A stretch of DNA of 64,000 nt from Anaerolinea sp. (GCA_029975055.1 JARKPU010000010.1:62001-126000); one strand, 5' to 3'. Counted from the stretch's first letter, positions 43,901 through 56,284 are shown. Notes: generated from the letters alone by a model not told the origin. Translations and numbers: made by a program.

Positions 43901-44405
43901 CCAGGCGCCGGCCCTTGTCGAGCGCTACCGCGACATCCGCCTGGGGCTGGGGTTCAACAAATCGCCGGCCGAGTTTGGCGCCTTCCCCAGCGACCCCTAC
44001 TCGCATACGCCCAAAGGACAGGGCGCCAAACAGCCCGGCATGACCGGCCTGGTGAAGGAAGAGGTCCTCACCCGGCAGGGAGAAGTGGGTTACACCGTCC
44101 ACGAAGGCAGGCTGGCGTTCGACCTGCAGCTTTTCGACCGGCAGGAACTGCTCACCGCTCCGGGCACCTTCACCTACCTGGATGTGCATGGAAAGCGGCA
44201 GCAATTGGAACTGGAAGCCGGTTCGCTGGCTTACACGATCTGCCAGACGCCGGTCATCCTCAAAGCCGGGGCGCGGCCGGGCATAACCGTTCATACCGGC
44301 GGCGGCGCGGCGCAACGCATCGAGGGGCATGTGCTCGATGGCGCGAACAGCCGGCATATCTTCCTGCGAGACGGGCAGGTGCATCACCTGACGGTCGAGA
44401 TATAA
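40956..44405 (+). CDS. Large unrecognised protein, possible carbohydrate-active barrel
   Basis: 1149 aa from ATG 40956 (aaggacgag ribosome site). No signal peptide. The first 300 residues look like a beta-sandwich (GLSAGRVSAEQAIFPYYTVD is conserved-looking). The middle has helix-rich blocks of the kind seen in alpha/alpha barrels: FNVMRGGIFVDQYRIRAKDL, RHGDPSRPWNRF, GYNPYRITHHGIDWEVPE and NIGYWSDHQIIYLQKL (about 530-550). The C-terminal third includes GRSGTFFAYEGLGSVYWH. The layout recalls GH94/GH65-type phosphorylases and related proteins, but no catalytic motif is certain. Located just before phosphofructokinase, so a role in sugar metabolism is plausible, not shown. Confidence 0.65.
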   Translation: MTPRPQTIYIGDAPRKHAENTVEGSFVTLLGEPFYQIRHYDAMEPFFMSLVSSSDHWLFIASTGGLSAGRVSAEQAIFPYYTVDKLTENSENTGQKAVLLVTRAGRTSLWEPFSERQQGSYAIERSLYKNVSGTSLVFEEQNHDLGLSFRYAWRTSEKFGFVKTSWLADTAGSACRVELLDGVQNILPANVTSATQNIFSSLIDAYKRSELDAESGLAIFTMNSILTDLAEPSESLLATTAAQVGLDPAGCLLSSTQLDAFRAGKPIAAETEVRGRRCAFFVHADFELGAGEERSWHVLIDTAQDAAAIALKARWLKGERQAQLQELEADIAAGETRLWEIVASADGLQLAGNPMLATYHFANVLFNVMRGGIFVDQYRIRAKDLADFVSIRNRPVLQAQAGFFASLPETIELSDLLERAEASGSPDLLRLCYAYLPLTFSRRHGDPSRPWNRFAINIKHADGSQKLDYEGNWRDIFQNWEALAYAYPEFVESMISTFLNATTADGYNPYRITHHGIDWEVPEPGNPWANIGYWSDHQIIYLQKLMEISAMFHPGRLRGFLDRPLFSYANVPYRIKPYADLLKDPYSTISFDWELEKLVEARVRERGTDGKLLLNHNGQVQLATLAEKLLTLLLAKLVNFVPEGGVWMNTQRPEWNDANNALVGKGLSVVTLCYLRRYVAFCRGLFQMAGGGAFRVSAELLRFFERVYAVLSHHRPALSGSFSDEQRRSVMDDLGQAGSDYRWGLYRAGFSGDASALAGSELEAFLALAQEYIEHTLRANRRPDRLYHAYNVLHLQPGRAEVSHLYEMLEGQVAVLSSGMLDAEESLALLVSLRGSKLYQASTHSYILYPDRELPGFRQKNRLTPGQVSDLALVRALLEANDRTLFTQDVEGQYHFAGHIRNVKDVNRALDALAGDPRFAPLVSGEAEKVRALFEQTFRHNEFTGRSGTFFAYEGLGSVYWHMVAKLLLAAQEAALRFEDTPQAPALVERYRDIRLGLGFNKSPAEFGAFPSDPYSHTPKGQGAKQPGMTGLVKEEVLTRQGEVGYTVHEGRLAFDLQLFDRQELLTAPGTFTYLDVHGKRQQLELEAGSLAYTICQTPVILKAGARPGITVHTGGGAAQRIEGHVLDGANSRHIFLRDGQVHHLTVEI

Positions 44406-44495
44406 ACGGCGAATGATGCACTTTCGAAAATGATAACAACCGGTTCACCCCGCCTGGGGGGCAGCCCGGGCCGGGTGAACGAGAAGGAGGAACGG

Positions 44496-46709
<2,214 letters not shown>

Positions 46710-46714
46710 CGCAG

Positions 46715-47911
46715 CTACGAGCGGAAGCGGAACCGCCAGACGCCAACCGTAAAGAACACTGCGGCGAAGGCCAGCAGCACCCCGGCGCTGGGCAGGATTG
46801 CCTCCAGCCCCTGGCCGTGCAGAACGATACCGAGCAGGCCGCGCATGGCCCAGGTGGTGGGTAGAACCTGAACGGCTTTTTGCACCGCGACCGGGAACAG
46901 CTCGAGCGGGTACCAGCAGCCGCCCATCAAGGCCATCACCATGCCGAGCATGATGCTCAAACCGCTGGCCTGGCCTTCGGATTTGACGAACGTCCCCAGC
47001 GTGGTGCCCAGCGCAGCCGCGGCGAGGGCCGAGCTAAGCAGCACCACGGCCAAAGCGAGCGGCTGGCTGCCCCAATTCACCTTCATGATGAAAATGCCTA
47101 CCAGCACCAGCAGCGTCATCTGCACAAGGGCAGTGAGCACCTGACCGGCGATCGTCCCCAGCAGATAGGTGCTCTCGCGGGTTGGGGTCACCAGCAGGCG
47201 GCGCAGGGTGCCTTGCTGGCGCTCGAAGGCAAACATGGACGAGATGCCGATCAACGGGATGAACACCCAGGTGATCAACTGGCCCGCCGATGAATTGCCC
47301 TGGGGGTCATACTCGATCGAATCCTTTGTGCTGCCGATAAGTTGGGTCACTCGAACCGGAGCTGCCGCGAGCGATGTGTTCGCTTGCGCTAAGGCGGCGT
47401 CGAAGTACGCCTGCTTTTCGGCTGCATCGGCGAACGGCTGGATCTGCTCTGCCCGCTCAACACTGCTGCGGGCAATATCGGCCGCGCTGCTCACCCGGCC
47501 GATGACCGACTGCACGGCCCGCTGAGCGACCATGGCGTTCATATTGTTGGGCTGCTGGCGCAACTCGAGCTGGACTCCGCCCTGTTCCATGTGGTCAAGG
47601 TCGAATTCCGGCGGGATGATGAGCGCCGCCGAGACGGTGCGCTGCGAGAATTGCGTTTCGGCCTGTTGGAGGGTCATCACATCCGGCCGGACGGCCTGTG
47701 AACTCTCTAACGCAGCGAGCAAATCCTGCGAGAGCGAGGTGCGGGCCTGATCCACCACCGCCAGCCGCACGCGGTTATCTCCGCTCTGGCCGGTCCCGCC
47801 GGCCAGCGTGACGGTAAAAACAACCGGCAGGATGAGAAAGAACAGCCAATCCATCAAGCCCGTAAACCGAAGGAGGGTATCTTTCCAGATAATCGCCAGG
47901 ACCTTCAACAT
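46715..47911 (-). CDS. ABC-2 type export permease
   Basis: 398 aa. One N-terminal membrane segment (about 20-37), a large outer domain (40-205), then five C-terminal segments including FIPLIGISSMFAFERQQGTL with the RRLLVTPT box (232-239), the coupling region of DrrB/NatB-like permeases. Partner of the permease at 47921, from which it is separated by 9 nt, and of the ATPase at 49250. Substrate unknown. Confidence 0.88.
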   Translation of the reverse strand: MLKVLAIIWKDTLLRFTGLMDWLFFLILPVVFTVTLAGGTGQSGDNRVRLAVVDQARTSLSQDLLAALESSQAVRPDVMTLQQAETQFSQRTVSAALIIPPEFDLDHMEQGGVQLELRQQPNNMNAMVAQRAVQSVIGRVSSAADIARSSVERAEQIQPFADAAEKQAYFDAALAQANTSLAAAPVRVTQLIGSTKDSIEYDPQGNSSAGQLITWVFIPLIGISSMFAFERQQGTLRRLLVTPTRESTYLLGTIAGQVLTALVQMTLLVLVGIFIMKVNWGSQPLALAVVLLSSALAAAALGTTLGTFVKSEGQASGLSIMLGMVMALMGGCWYPLELFPVAVQKAVQVLPTTWAMRGLLGIVLHGQGLEAILPSAGVLLAFAAVFFTVGVWRFRFRS

Positions 47912-47920
47912 GCCAATCTC

Positions 47921-49192
47921 CTATCGCTCCGCCAGGCCGCGGCGGTTGAAGAGCAGCAACGCTATGGCGAACAGAACAGCGCCCATGACCAGCAGGGCCA
48001 AAATGGGAACCAGGACATCCTGCAGCGTACCGCCCAGCGCCAGGGTGGTGAAGCCCTCGGCGCCCCAGGCGTTGGGGGTGATTTTGGTGAGTGCGCGGAA
48101 CCAGGCCGGCATGCTATTCAGGTTGATGAACGTGCCGCCCAGGATGCCGAACGTGAGCATAATGGCCGACCCGATGGCCGAGACCTGCCCCGGGGTGCGG
48201 GCGATGGCGGTGATGAGCATGCCCCAGCCGACTGCGGCAAAGACAGCCGCCATCACCAGCGCCTGGACGGCATCATAATCACCCCAGGCCACGCCGAACA
48301 ACACGCTGGTGCCATAGATGAGCAGCAACATTTGAATCAAGCCGGTGAGGTAGATGCCAAGCATCTTGCCGCCCAGCACCTGAGCCGAAGTGGTGGGCGA
48401 GACGAGCAGCCGCGGCAGCGTGCCCTGGCTGCGTTCGTTTAAAAGCGTGCGTCCGCCATTGCTGACGGTGTACATCAAGAACATCAGGGCCATGCCGGGG
48501 GCCAACAGAGCCAGCACATCGAACTTCACCGCCTGCCCATTGGGGGTGATGTTCTTCAAGGTGATGGAGGTGCTCTGCCCTGCCGCGCCCGCCTGGCTGG
48601 AACCGATTTCGGCGCCCATTTCCTGCGCCTGTTCCGGCCGGATGCGCCCGCTGGCGATCAACTGCCTGACGGCCACCTCTCCGCCAACCCGCCCGGCTTC
48701 CACTTCGGTGAGAAATGCGTCCACAATGGTCTTGACGACCCCTGCGCTGGTGGGCGTGGTGGGGTTGGTATAGAGTAGAATCTGCACCGGCGCCGCCGCG
48801 CCTTCCTGGCTCTGCGAGGAGGAATTGGCCGCATCTGGAATGATGCTTGCGGTGAAGCCCGCCGGGATGAGCACCACTGCCACCGCTTCGTCGCGGTCCA
48901 CTTTTTGGTAGGCGGCCTGCGGGTCGCCTCCAACCGTTGGGGCAATCAACTCGCCGAGTTCATCGGACTGGAACAGATCCACCAGGGCGTTCCCCAACTC
49001 GCGGCCGTCCTGGTTGATCAGGATGACCGGGATATTGGAGATGCCCCCCGATGAGCCGCCCGAAAACCGCCCGGTGACGGCCCCCATGCCCACCGTGAGC
49101 AGGAAAGGCGCCAGGAGCATTAAGATCAGGGCAGTCCGGTCACGAAAGGCGAGCCGGATGTCTTTGAAGGCAATCAGGAGAAGTTTACGCAT
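47921..49192 (-). CDS. ABC-2 type export permease
   Basis: 423 aa, same architecture as its neighbour: ILMLLAPFLLTVGMGAV membrane segment (28-44), an outer loop to about 225, then ALLAPGMALMFLMYTVSNGG, RTLLNERSQGTLPRLLVSPT (about 249-268) and four further segments. Probably forms a heterodimer with the 46715 protein. Starts 57 nt after the ATPase gene. Confidence 0.88.
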   Translation of the reverse strand: MRKLLLIAFKDIRLAFRDRTALILMLLAPFLLTVGMGAVTGRFSGGSSGGISNIPVILINQDGRELGNALVDLFQSDELGELIAPTVGGDPQAAYQKVDRDEAVAVVLIPAGFTASIIPDAANSSSQSQEGAAAPVQILLYTNPTTPTSAGVVKTIVDAFLTEVEAGRVGGEVAVRQLIASGRIRPEQAQEMGAEIGSSQAGAAGQSTSITLKNITPNGQAVKFDVLALLAPGMALMFLMYTVSNGGRTLLNERSQGTLPRLLVSPTTSAQVLGGKMLGIYLTGLIQMLLLIYGTSVLFGVAWGDYDAVQALVMAAVFAAVGWGMLITAIARTPGQVSAIGSAIMLTFGILGGTFINLNSMPAWFRALTKITPNAWGAEGFTTLALGGTLQDVLVPILALLVMGAVLFAIALLLFNRRGLAER

Positions 49193-49249
49193 CTATATCT
49201 CCATGGAAGGATCAAGCGTTCAGGCGCGAGGCAGGCACGCGCGTGCGGT

Positions 49250-50194
49250 TCAATCCCTCAATGCTCTCCCGGTCAACGAGAGGAACACCGCCTCGAGGTT
49301 GGGTTCCTGGATTTCAACCGAGCGAATCTTGACACCCAGCTCGTTAGCCGCGGTGATGACCGGCGCCATGATTTCCTCCGCCTCGGGGGCGATGACCGTC
49401 ACGGAATGGTCGGTCACATCGGCGTTCAACACGCCTGGAATCTTGCGGGCGGCATCGGCCAGAAGCTTGGCGTTCTGGCTTTCATCGATATGCAGGAGGA
49501 GCGTGTCGTTCTCGCCCACCTGGTGCGTCAACTCGGCCTGCGTGCCGAGGGCGATCAACTCTCCATGATCAATGATCCCCACCCGGTTGGAAAGCTCCTG
49601 GGCTTCTTCCATGTAATGCGTGGTGTAAAGCACCGTCATGCCCTGCCGGTTCAAGTCTTTGACTGAATCCAGGATGGCGCGCCGGCTCTGCGGATCGATC
49701 CCCACGGTCGGCTCGTCCAGGAAGAGCAATTGAGGTTTGTGCAGCAGCCCGGCCCCGATGTTGACGCGCCGCTTCATGCCGCCCGAATAAGTTTTCAGGC
49801 GGTCCTTCGCCCGGTCGGCCAGGCCGATTTGTTCGAGCACCTCATCCACGCGGCTGTTCAGCGCCCGTCCCCTCATTCCATACATCTGGCCCCAGAAGAG
49901 CAGGTTCTCGCGCGCGGTGAGGTCGTCATACAGGGCCAGCTCCTGCGGCACCACGCCGATGATCTGGCGCACCGCCATCGGTTCTTCCGAAACCGAATGG
50001 CCGCCGATCAAAGCATCTCCACTGGTGGGCGCAAAAAGCGTGGAAAGAACCGAGATGGTGGTGGTCTTTCCGGCCCCGTTCGGGCCCAGCAGGCTGAAGA
50101 TCTCACCCTGTCCAATCTCGAATGAGATGCCCTTCACGGCGGCCAAATCGCCGTATTTCTTCACCAGGTTTTTTACCTCGAGGATAGCCGGCAT
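49250..50194 (-). CDS. ABC exporter ATPase (DrrA/NatA-like)
   Basis: 314 aa. Walker A LLGPNGAGKTTT (35-46), Q-loop VPQELALYDDLT, signature YSGGMKRRV (about 136-144), Walker B LLFLDEPTVGIDPQSR (155-170), switch YTTHYMEEAQELSNRVGIID. A C-terminal ~90-residue regulatory extension is typical of DrrA. First gene of the three-gene minus-strand operon (49250, 47921, 46715). The 234-bp gap to the UvrA-like gene holds no other gene. Confidence 0.93.
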   Translation of the reverse strand: MPAILEVKNLVKKYGDLAAVKGISFEIGQGEIFSLLGPNGAGKTTTISVLSTLFAPTSGDALIGGHSVSEEPMAVRQIIGVVPQELALYDDLTARENLLFWGQMYGMRGRALNSRVDEVLEQIGLADRAKDRLKTYSGGMKRRVNIGAGLLHKPQLLFLDEPTVGIDPQSRRAILDSVKDLNRQGMTVLYTTHYMEEAQELSNRVGIIDHGELIALGTQAELTHQVGENDTLLLHIDESQNAKLLADAARKIPGVLNADVTDHSVTVIAPEAEEIMAPVITAANELGVKIRSVEIQEPNLEAVFLSLTGRALRD

Positions 50195-50428
50195 GATTGC
50201 TCCTTCTATTGAAACACCCTGTCAACACCCGCGAACTTTCCGCAAAGAGAAGCCGCGCTTGCAGTGCGCCTTGCAATACCCATATAACTTACGTATTCGC
50301 CGGTACTACGTTGCACGTTTTAATCATTATGGCTGCAATTTGCAGGTCAACCGGCTGCCAACGGGCCGCCCTGGAACATGGAGCATCTGCATGGACTCTG
50401 CTAAAGTGACGAAAAAGGGATGTGGCTT

Positions 50429-52960
50429 TTATCTCAACTTTTCCTTCAGGTACTGCCCGGTGAAGGAGCCGTTTACCAGGGCCACCTGCTCGGGCGTCCC
50501 CTCGGCCACCAGCCTGCCGCCGCCCGCGCCGCCTTCAGGGCCCAGGTCGATGACCCAATCGGCGGTTTTGATGACTTCGAGGTTATGCTCCACGACCACC
50601 ACGCTGTTGCCGGCATCCACCAGCCGCTGCAGCAGCCCCAGCAGGCGCGCCGTATCGGCCAGGTGCAGGCCGATGGTCGGCTCATCGAGCAGGTAGAGCG
50701 TGCGCCCGGCAGCCCTGCGGCCCAGCTCTTTGGCCAGCTTGACCCGCTGCGCCTCGCCGCCCGAAAGCGTGGTGGCGGGCTGACCGAGCTGAAGGTAGCC
50801 CAGGCCCACATCCGCCAGCACCTGCAGGCGTGAGGCCGCCGCGGGCACGTCCTGGAAGAGCGCCAGGGCTTCCTCCACCGTCAGGTCGAGCACCTGCGAG
50901 ATATCACGGCCGCGGTAGCGCACGGCAAGCGTCTCGCGCGTGAAGCGCCTGCCGTGGCAGGCCGGGCAGCGCACTTCCACTTCCGGCATGAAGTGCATCT
51001 GGATGGTGAGCACCCCGGCGCCCTCGCAGCGCTCGCAGCGCCCGCCCGGCACGTTGAAGGAGAAATGCCGCGCGGCGAACCCCAGCCGGCGCGCCTCGGG
51101 GGTGGCCGCAAAGGCCTCGCGGATGGGGGTGAACACGTCCGAATAGGTGGCGGCATTCGAGCGCGTGATGCGCCCGATGTGCTCCTGGTCAATCGTGATG
51201 ACCTTCTCGATGAACTCACTGCCTTCGATCGCATCGTGCGCGCCAGGAACTTCAGCGGCGCCGTGCAGCTTCCGGCGCAGGGCGCGGGCGAGGATATCGA
51301 ACACAAGCGTGGACTTGCCCGAACCCGAGACGCCCGTCACCGCCACCAACAGCCCAAGCGGCAGGCGCACGGTGATGTTCTGCAGGTTGTGCTCGCGCGC
51401 TCCTCGAATGATGAGGGCCTTTTCTCCCGGCGGGCGGCGGTGCTGCGTGGCGGCGATTCTCGCCCGCCCGGCGAGGTAAGCCCCGGTGACGGAACCGGGC
51501 GCGGCGGCCACCTCGGCGGGCGTGCCTGTGGCCACCACCTGGCCGCCGTTCTTCCCGCCGCCCGGGCCAAAATCAATGACGGTATCGGCGGCGTTGATCA
51601 TTTCAAGATCGTGCTCGATGACCAGCACGGTATTGCCCAGGTCGCGCAGGCGGCGCAGAATGCCCACCAGCCGCCGCGTATCGCGCTGGTGCAAGCCGAT
51701 GGTGGGCTCATCGAACACATACAGCACGCCGGTCAGCCCCGAACCGAGCAGGGCAGCCAGCCGCAGGCGTTGCGCTTCTCCGGCCGAAAGTGTGGGCGAG
51801 GAGCGTTCGAGGGTCAGGTAGCCGGCGCCAACCTCATCCAGCCGCTGGATGCGCTCTTTCAGGGCGGCCAGGACCGGCCCGGCGATGAGCAACTCCGTTT
51901 CGCTCCATCCGGCGGGCAGACCCTCCAGCCATGCGCCGAGAGCCGTCAGCGAAAGGCTCGAAGCAGCGGCGATATCCATCCCGGCCACCTTCACGGCGCG
52001 GCTTTCGGGGCGCAGGCGCGTCCCGCCGCAATCTGGACAGGGCTGCGAGACGAGGAATTCCTGCATCTTCTCGCGGTAATCGGCCTCGTGGATATGCTCG
52101 GCATAGCGGCGCAGCAGGCCGGTCGCCACGCCCTCAAACCGACCCTGGCGCACGGTGGCGGGCGGCTCTACCTGCGGGTAATGGCGGCGGAACTGCGGGC
52201 TTTCGGCGCCGTAGAAGAGCAGATCGCGCTGGGCAGGGCTGAACTCTCGGACTGGCAGCGTGAGGTCAAATTCGAAGCCGTAATAGGCCGCAGCGGCCTG
52301 CAGGATGGCGATGTTGTATTCGATATAGGCGCGGTTCCAGCCGTTCACCGCCCCGCCGGCGATGTTTTTTTCCTCATCCACCAGGCGCGAAAGGTTCACC
52401 TGGGTGACCACCCCCAGGCCCGTGCAGGCCGGGCAGGCCCCTTCGGGTTTATTGAAGGAGAAATGCTCCATGCCCATCTCAGGGACAGGCGCGCCGCAGT
52501 GCGGGCATGGGAAGGCTGCTTCCGGCGCGGGGGCAGCGCTTTCGGCCTCGCCGGCCCATTCGGCGCTCGCAGAGTCATAGGAGGGCGGCACGTCTTTTCC
52601 GCAGGCCGGGCACGGGCGGCGCCCGAGGCGCGCAAAGAGAATGCGCAGATAGGTGTACACATCGGTGGCCGTGCCGACGGTGGAACGCGGGCTGTGGTTG
52701 GTGAGGTGCTGATCCACGCTGATGGACGGCGAAAGGCCGGTGATCGAATCCACCGGCGGCCTCGTCAGCCCATACTCCACCATCCCCAGCGAAGCCAGGT
52801 ATTGGCGCTGGCCCTCGGCGTACAGAATATCCAGCCCGAAGGTGGACTTGCCCGAGCCGGAAAGGCCGGTGAGAACGATCAACCTGTTCTTGGGAATGCT
52901 GATGCTGACGTTCTTCAGGTTATGCAGCCGCGCGCCGCGAACGGTGATTTGACCGGTCAT
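50429..52960 (-). CDS. uvrA: UvrA2-like ATPase (class II UvrA)
   Basis: 843 aa from the ATG preceded by ggagatggag (a GTG at 53014 adds 18 residues). Two ABC modules: TGLSGSGKSTFG with TNHSPRSTVGTATDVY, and TGVSGSGKSTLVFDIL with SNAATYSDVFTPIR; each has a zinc-finger pair (CPACG/CPHCG and CERC/CPACHGRRF) and an ABC signature (TLSAGEAQRLRLA, TLSGGEAQRVKLAKEL). Between the first Cys pair and FSFNKPEGAC there are only about 60 residues, so the UvrB-binding domain of canonical UvrA is missing. UvrA2 and drug-resistance DrrC-type proteins bind DNA adducts or intercalators. A drug-type ABC exporter lies next to it. Confidence 0.9.
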   Translation of the reverse strand: MTGQITVRGARLHNLKNVSISIPKNRLIVLTGLSGSGKSTFGLDILYAEGQRQYLASLGMVEYGLTRPPVDSITGLSPSISVDQHLTNHSPRSTVGTATDVYTYLRILFARLGRRPCPACGKDVPPSYDSASAEWAGEAESAAPAPEAAFPCPHCGAPVPEMGMEHFSFNKPEGACPACTGLGVVTQVNLSRLVDEEKNIAGGAVNGWNRAYIEYNIAILQAAAAYYGFEFDLTLPVREFSPAQRDLLFYGAESPQFRRHYPQVEPPATVRQGRFEGVATGLLRRYAEHIHEADYREKMQEFLVSQPCPDCGGTRLRPESRAVKVAGMDIAAASSLSLTALGAWLEGLPAGWSETELLIAGPVLAALKERIQRLDEVGAGYLTLERSSPTLSAGEAQRLRLAALLGSGLTGVLYVFDEPTIGLHQRDTRRLVGILRRLRDLGNTVLVIEHDLEMINAADTVIDFGPGGGKNGGQVVATGTPAEVAAAPGSVTGAYLAGRARIAATQHRRPPGEKALIIRGAREHNLQNITVRLPLGLLVAVTGVSGSGKSTLVFDILARALRRKLHGAAEVPGAHDAIEGSEFIEKVITIDQEHIGRITRSNAATYSDVFTPIREAFAATPEARRLGFAARHFSFNVPGGRCERCEGAGVLTIQMHFMPEVEVRCPACHGRRFTRETLAVRYRGRDISQVLDLTVEEALALFQDVPAAASRLQVLADVGLGYLQLGQPATTLSGGEAQRVKLAKELGRRAAGRTLYLLDEPTIGLHLADTARLLGLLQRLVDAGNSVVVVEHNLEVIKTADWVIDLGPEGGAGGGRLVAEGTPEQVALVNGSFTGQYLKEKLR

Positions 52961-53080
52961 CTCCATCTCCGAAAGGGTCGTTAAGGCAGTGCGATCCAGA
53001 GTCGATTGTAACACTCACCGCCCAGGGGGCCGGGCCGCCGGCGGCGGCAAATGAGCATCGAGGCAGGCCCCGAAGTAGGC

Positions 53081-54421
53081 TTACTTCCAGGACCAAAAAG
53101 CCAGGTCGCCGTCGGCAACCTTCAGCGGGTTGCCGCCTTCGGCGCCGACCACGTAGATGCCCGGCTTCCCGCCCGCGTCCAGGCCCGAAAGGACCAGCGC
53201 GCGGCTGTCGGGCGACCAGATTGTCCCTGAGCGTTGATACTGGTCGAAGAACGGCAGGAGGCTCAAGAAGGCTTCGGTGGGCGCAAAGCCAGCCACCCGG
53301 CGAGTCTGTCCGCTGGCAAGCTCATACACCTTCACCGCCAGGTGCACACCGGCCTGTTCTCGGGCCGCGATCTGCGACGTTTCACCGGGAGCGGCGGCCT
53401 CGAGGGAGAAATACACAATCTTCTGCCCGTCCGGCGACCAGAAGAACGCTGTGATGACCCCTTGCGCGGCCTCGCTCTCGCTGCCCTCCTGGGCGGGGAT
53501 GAGGATGGCCAGGCGCGTGTGCAGGCCGCTCGAATCGCCCGCGAGCGGTGCGGTGTAGGCCAGGCGGGTTCCATCCGGCGACCAGGCGAAGGCAGCCGGG
53601 CCTGCCAGGCCGCTCAAGACACGCTTCACCTGCCCGTCGCGCCCCACCAGGAGCAGCTCGTCTTCGCCCGCATCGTTTAGTGCGCTCAGCACCAGCTCAT
53701 CGCCGCCGGGCGACCATGCCGGGGCCTGGAACGACCCCGGCGAAAGGTTGAGCACCGTGCTTTTTGGCGCGCCGTCCAGTTCGTAGAGCGCCAGGTAGGC
53801 CTCGGGGTTATCGGCCGCTGCCCCGCCCACGTGCGCAATGATCGCGCGGTTATCGGGCGACCAATCCCAATAAAACGGCTGGCCGGTGCCGAGGATGCGG
53901 CTCTCGCCGCCCGCCGCCGAGGAAAGGGTGAGCGCCAGCGTGAGCCCGCTGGCCGAAGAACCCAGGAAGGCTATCTGCGTGCTATCCGGCGACCAGAACA
54001 GGTAGAACGGGAACGAGCTGGTGCTGCTGAAGGCTTCCACCCGGTCCGAGCCGTCCGAATTGGCGGAATACACCGCCGCCTGCGGCCCTGCCGAAGATAG
54101 GCTGTTGAAACCCACAAAAGCCAGCCTGCGCCCATCCGGCGCCCAGGCCGGGTATTGATACACCACCTGCTGCGGGCCTGGCTCGGATGCCGCGATACCG
54201 TCTTGCGTGACGGCAGTGTTCTGCGTGCCGTCGCCGGCGATGGTGTAGATGTTGCCGTCCAGGCCGGTGTAGGCAATCTTCCCCGGCAGCGCCTGCGCGT
54301 CAGAGGGGGTTGCGGCAACCGGCTGAGCCACGCGTGTGGAGATCGAACAGGCCAGGCCGGCGCCCAAAACGAACAGCAAGAGCGCAGCTAACCCCGTTTT
54401 TCTCTGGATTCCCGGCGGCAT
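53081..54421 (-). CDS. TolB-like beta-propeller lipoprotein
   Basis: 446 aa. The signal sequence ends LGAGLAC (19-25), a lipobox with Cys25, so it is a membrane-anchored exported lipoprotein. At least six PD40/TolB repeats of the WSPDG/WSPDS type (PAWAPDGRRLAFVG, LFWSPDSTQIAFLG, PAWSPGGDELVLSA, FAWSPDGTRLAYTA, FFWSPDGQKIVYFS, TIWSPDSRALVLSG) form a propeller. Function is probably protein binding on the outer face; no catalytic site is apparent. Convergent with nothing; 66-120 bp from the UvrA-like gene. Confidence 0.85.
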   Translation of the reverse strand: MPPGIQRKTGLAALLLFVLGAGLACSISTRVAQPVAATPSDAQALPGKIAYTGLDGNIYTIAGDGTQNTAVTQDGIAASEPGPQQVVYQYPAWAPDGRRLAFVGFNSLSSAGPQAAVYSANSDGSDRVEAFSSTSSFPFYLFWSPDSTQIAFLGSSASGLTLALTLSSAAGGESRILGTGQPFYWDWSPDNRAIIAHVGGAAADNPEAYLALYELDGAPKSTVLNLSPGSFQAPAWSPGGDELVLSALNDAGEDELLLVGRDGQVKRVLSGLAGPAAFAWSPDGTRLAYTAPLAGDSSGLHTRLAILIPAQEGSESEAAQGVITAFFWSPDGQKIVYFSLEAAAPGETSQIAAREQAGVHLAVKVYELASGQTRRVAGFAPTEAFLSLLPFFDQYQRSGTIWSPDSRALVLSGLDAGGKPGIYVVGAEGGNPLKVADGDLAFWSWK

Positions 54422-54540
54422 GAAACACCTCCCGGATCAAATTAACAATAAACCTGATAAAAATTGTAACATACGGGCGTTCCAATCGCTAAAGAAACCG
54501 CCTTGACACGTTCTTAACGATTTTCTCGCCGCCCTCGGCC

Positions 54541-54546
54541 TATAAT
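54541..54546 (+). promoter_or_regulatory. Probable -10 box for the second ABC operon
   Basis: TATAATGG 37 nt before the ATPase start at 54583. The ttgaca at 54503-54508 is 32 bp away, too far to pair, so the -35 is unclear. Confidence 0.4.
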
Positions 54547-54582
54547 GGGGCGTGTATTCGCTGTTTTCAAGGACGTAAACCG

Positions 54583-55504
<922 letters not shown>

Positions 55505-55512
<8 letters not shown>

Positions 55513-56284
55513 CCTCCTGGCGATGATTTGGGTGGAAGGGAAGAAAGCCATTCGCTCGCGCATGCCGCTATGGACGGCGATTGGCTCGCAGTTCTTCCCG
55601 CTGGGGATCGCCTTCCTCGTTTTCGTCTCGAAGAACCCCGACCTTTCCAAGAAGCTTGGCCTGATCGGCGCGAAAGCCAACCTGATTCCCTACGCCAGCA
55701 TGGACTGGGCCACCTACCTGGGCATGTCGGCGCAATTGATCGGCGCAGGGGGGTTCATGCTGTATGTGCTGATCATCAGCTGGGTGTTCGGGCGCGAATT
55801 TGCCGATGGCACCCTCAAAGACCTGCTCGCCGTTCCGGTGCGGCGCGCGAACATCCTGGCCGCCAAGTTCATCGTCACGGCCGTCTGGTCGGCTGTGCTC
55901 AGCCTGGCCATTTACCTCACCGGGCTGATCCTCGGCTACGCCCTCAAGCTGCCCGGCGGCGCGCCGGAGGTCATCTGGCAGAACACCTCGCTGGTGCTGG
56001 TCACGGCCTGCTTCACCATCGCGGCGGTGCTGCCCTATGCGTTTTTTGCCGGCGTCGGGCGCGGCTACCTGCTGCCGATTGCCGCCGCCATCCTGACGCT
56101 CATGGCGGCCAACCTGGCCGTGGTGGTCGGGCTGGCGGAATATTACCCCTGGGCCGTGGCCGGGCTCTATGCTCAGCAAAAGGGAGTCTTGCCCGCCGTC
56201 AGCTACCTGGTGCTGTTCGGCACCAGCGCGGCGGGCGTGCTGGCAACCTTCTTGTGGTGGACTTACGCCGACCAAAACCGCTAG
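55505..56284 (+). CDS. ABC-2 exporter permease
   Basis: 259 aa with six hydrophobic segments. WVFGREFADGTLKDLLAVPV (about 93-112) is the coupling motif of BcrB/NatB-type permeases. Pairs with the ATPase at 54583. Substrate unknown; the family commonly confers peptide-antibiotic or lipid export. Confidence 0.88.

Noticed and set aside
50954..52984. 676-codon plus-strand open frame over the UvrA-like gene
   Set aside because: Antisense shadow; the minus-strand product has two complete ABC modules.
54503..54546. ttgaca plus TATAAT as a normal sigma-70 promoter
   Set aside because: The boxes are 32 bp apart, too far for one promoter; only the -10 is retained at low confidence.
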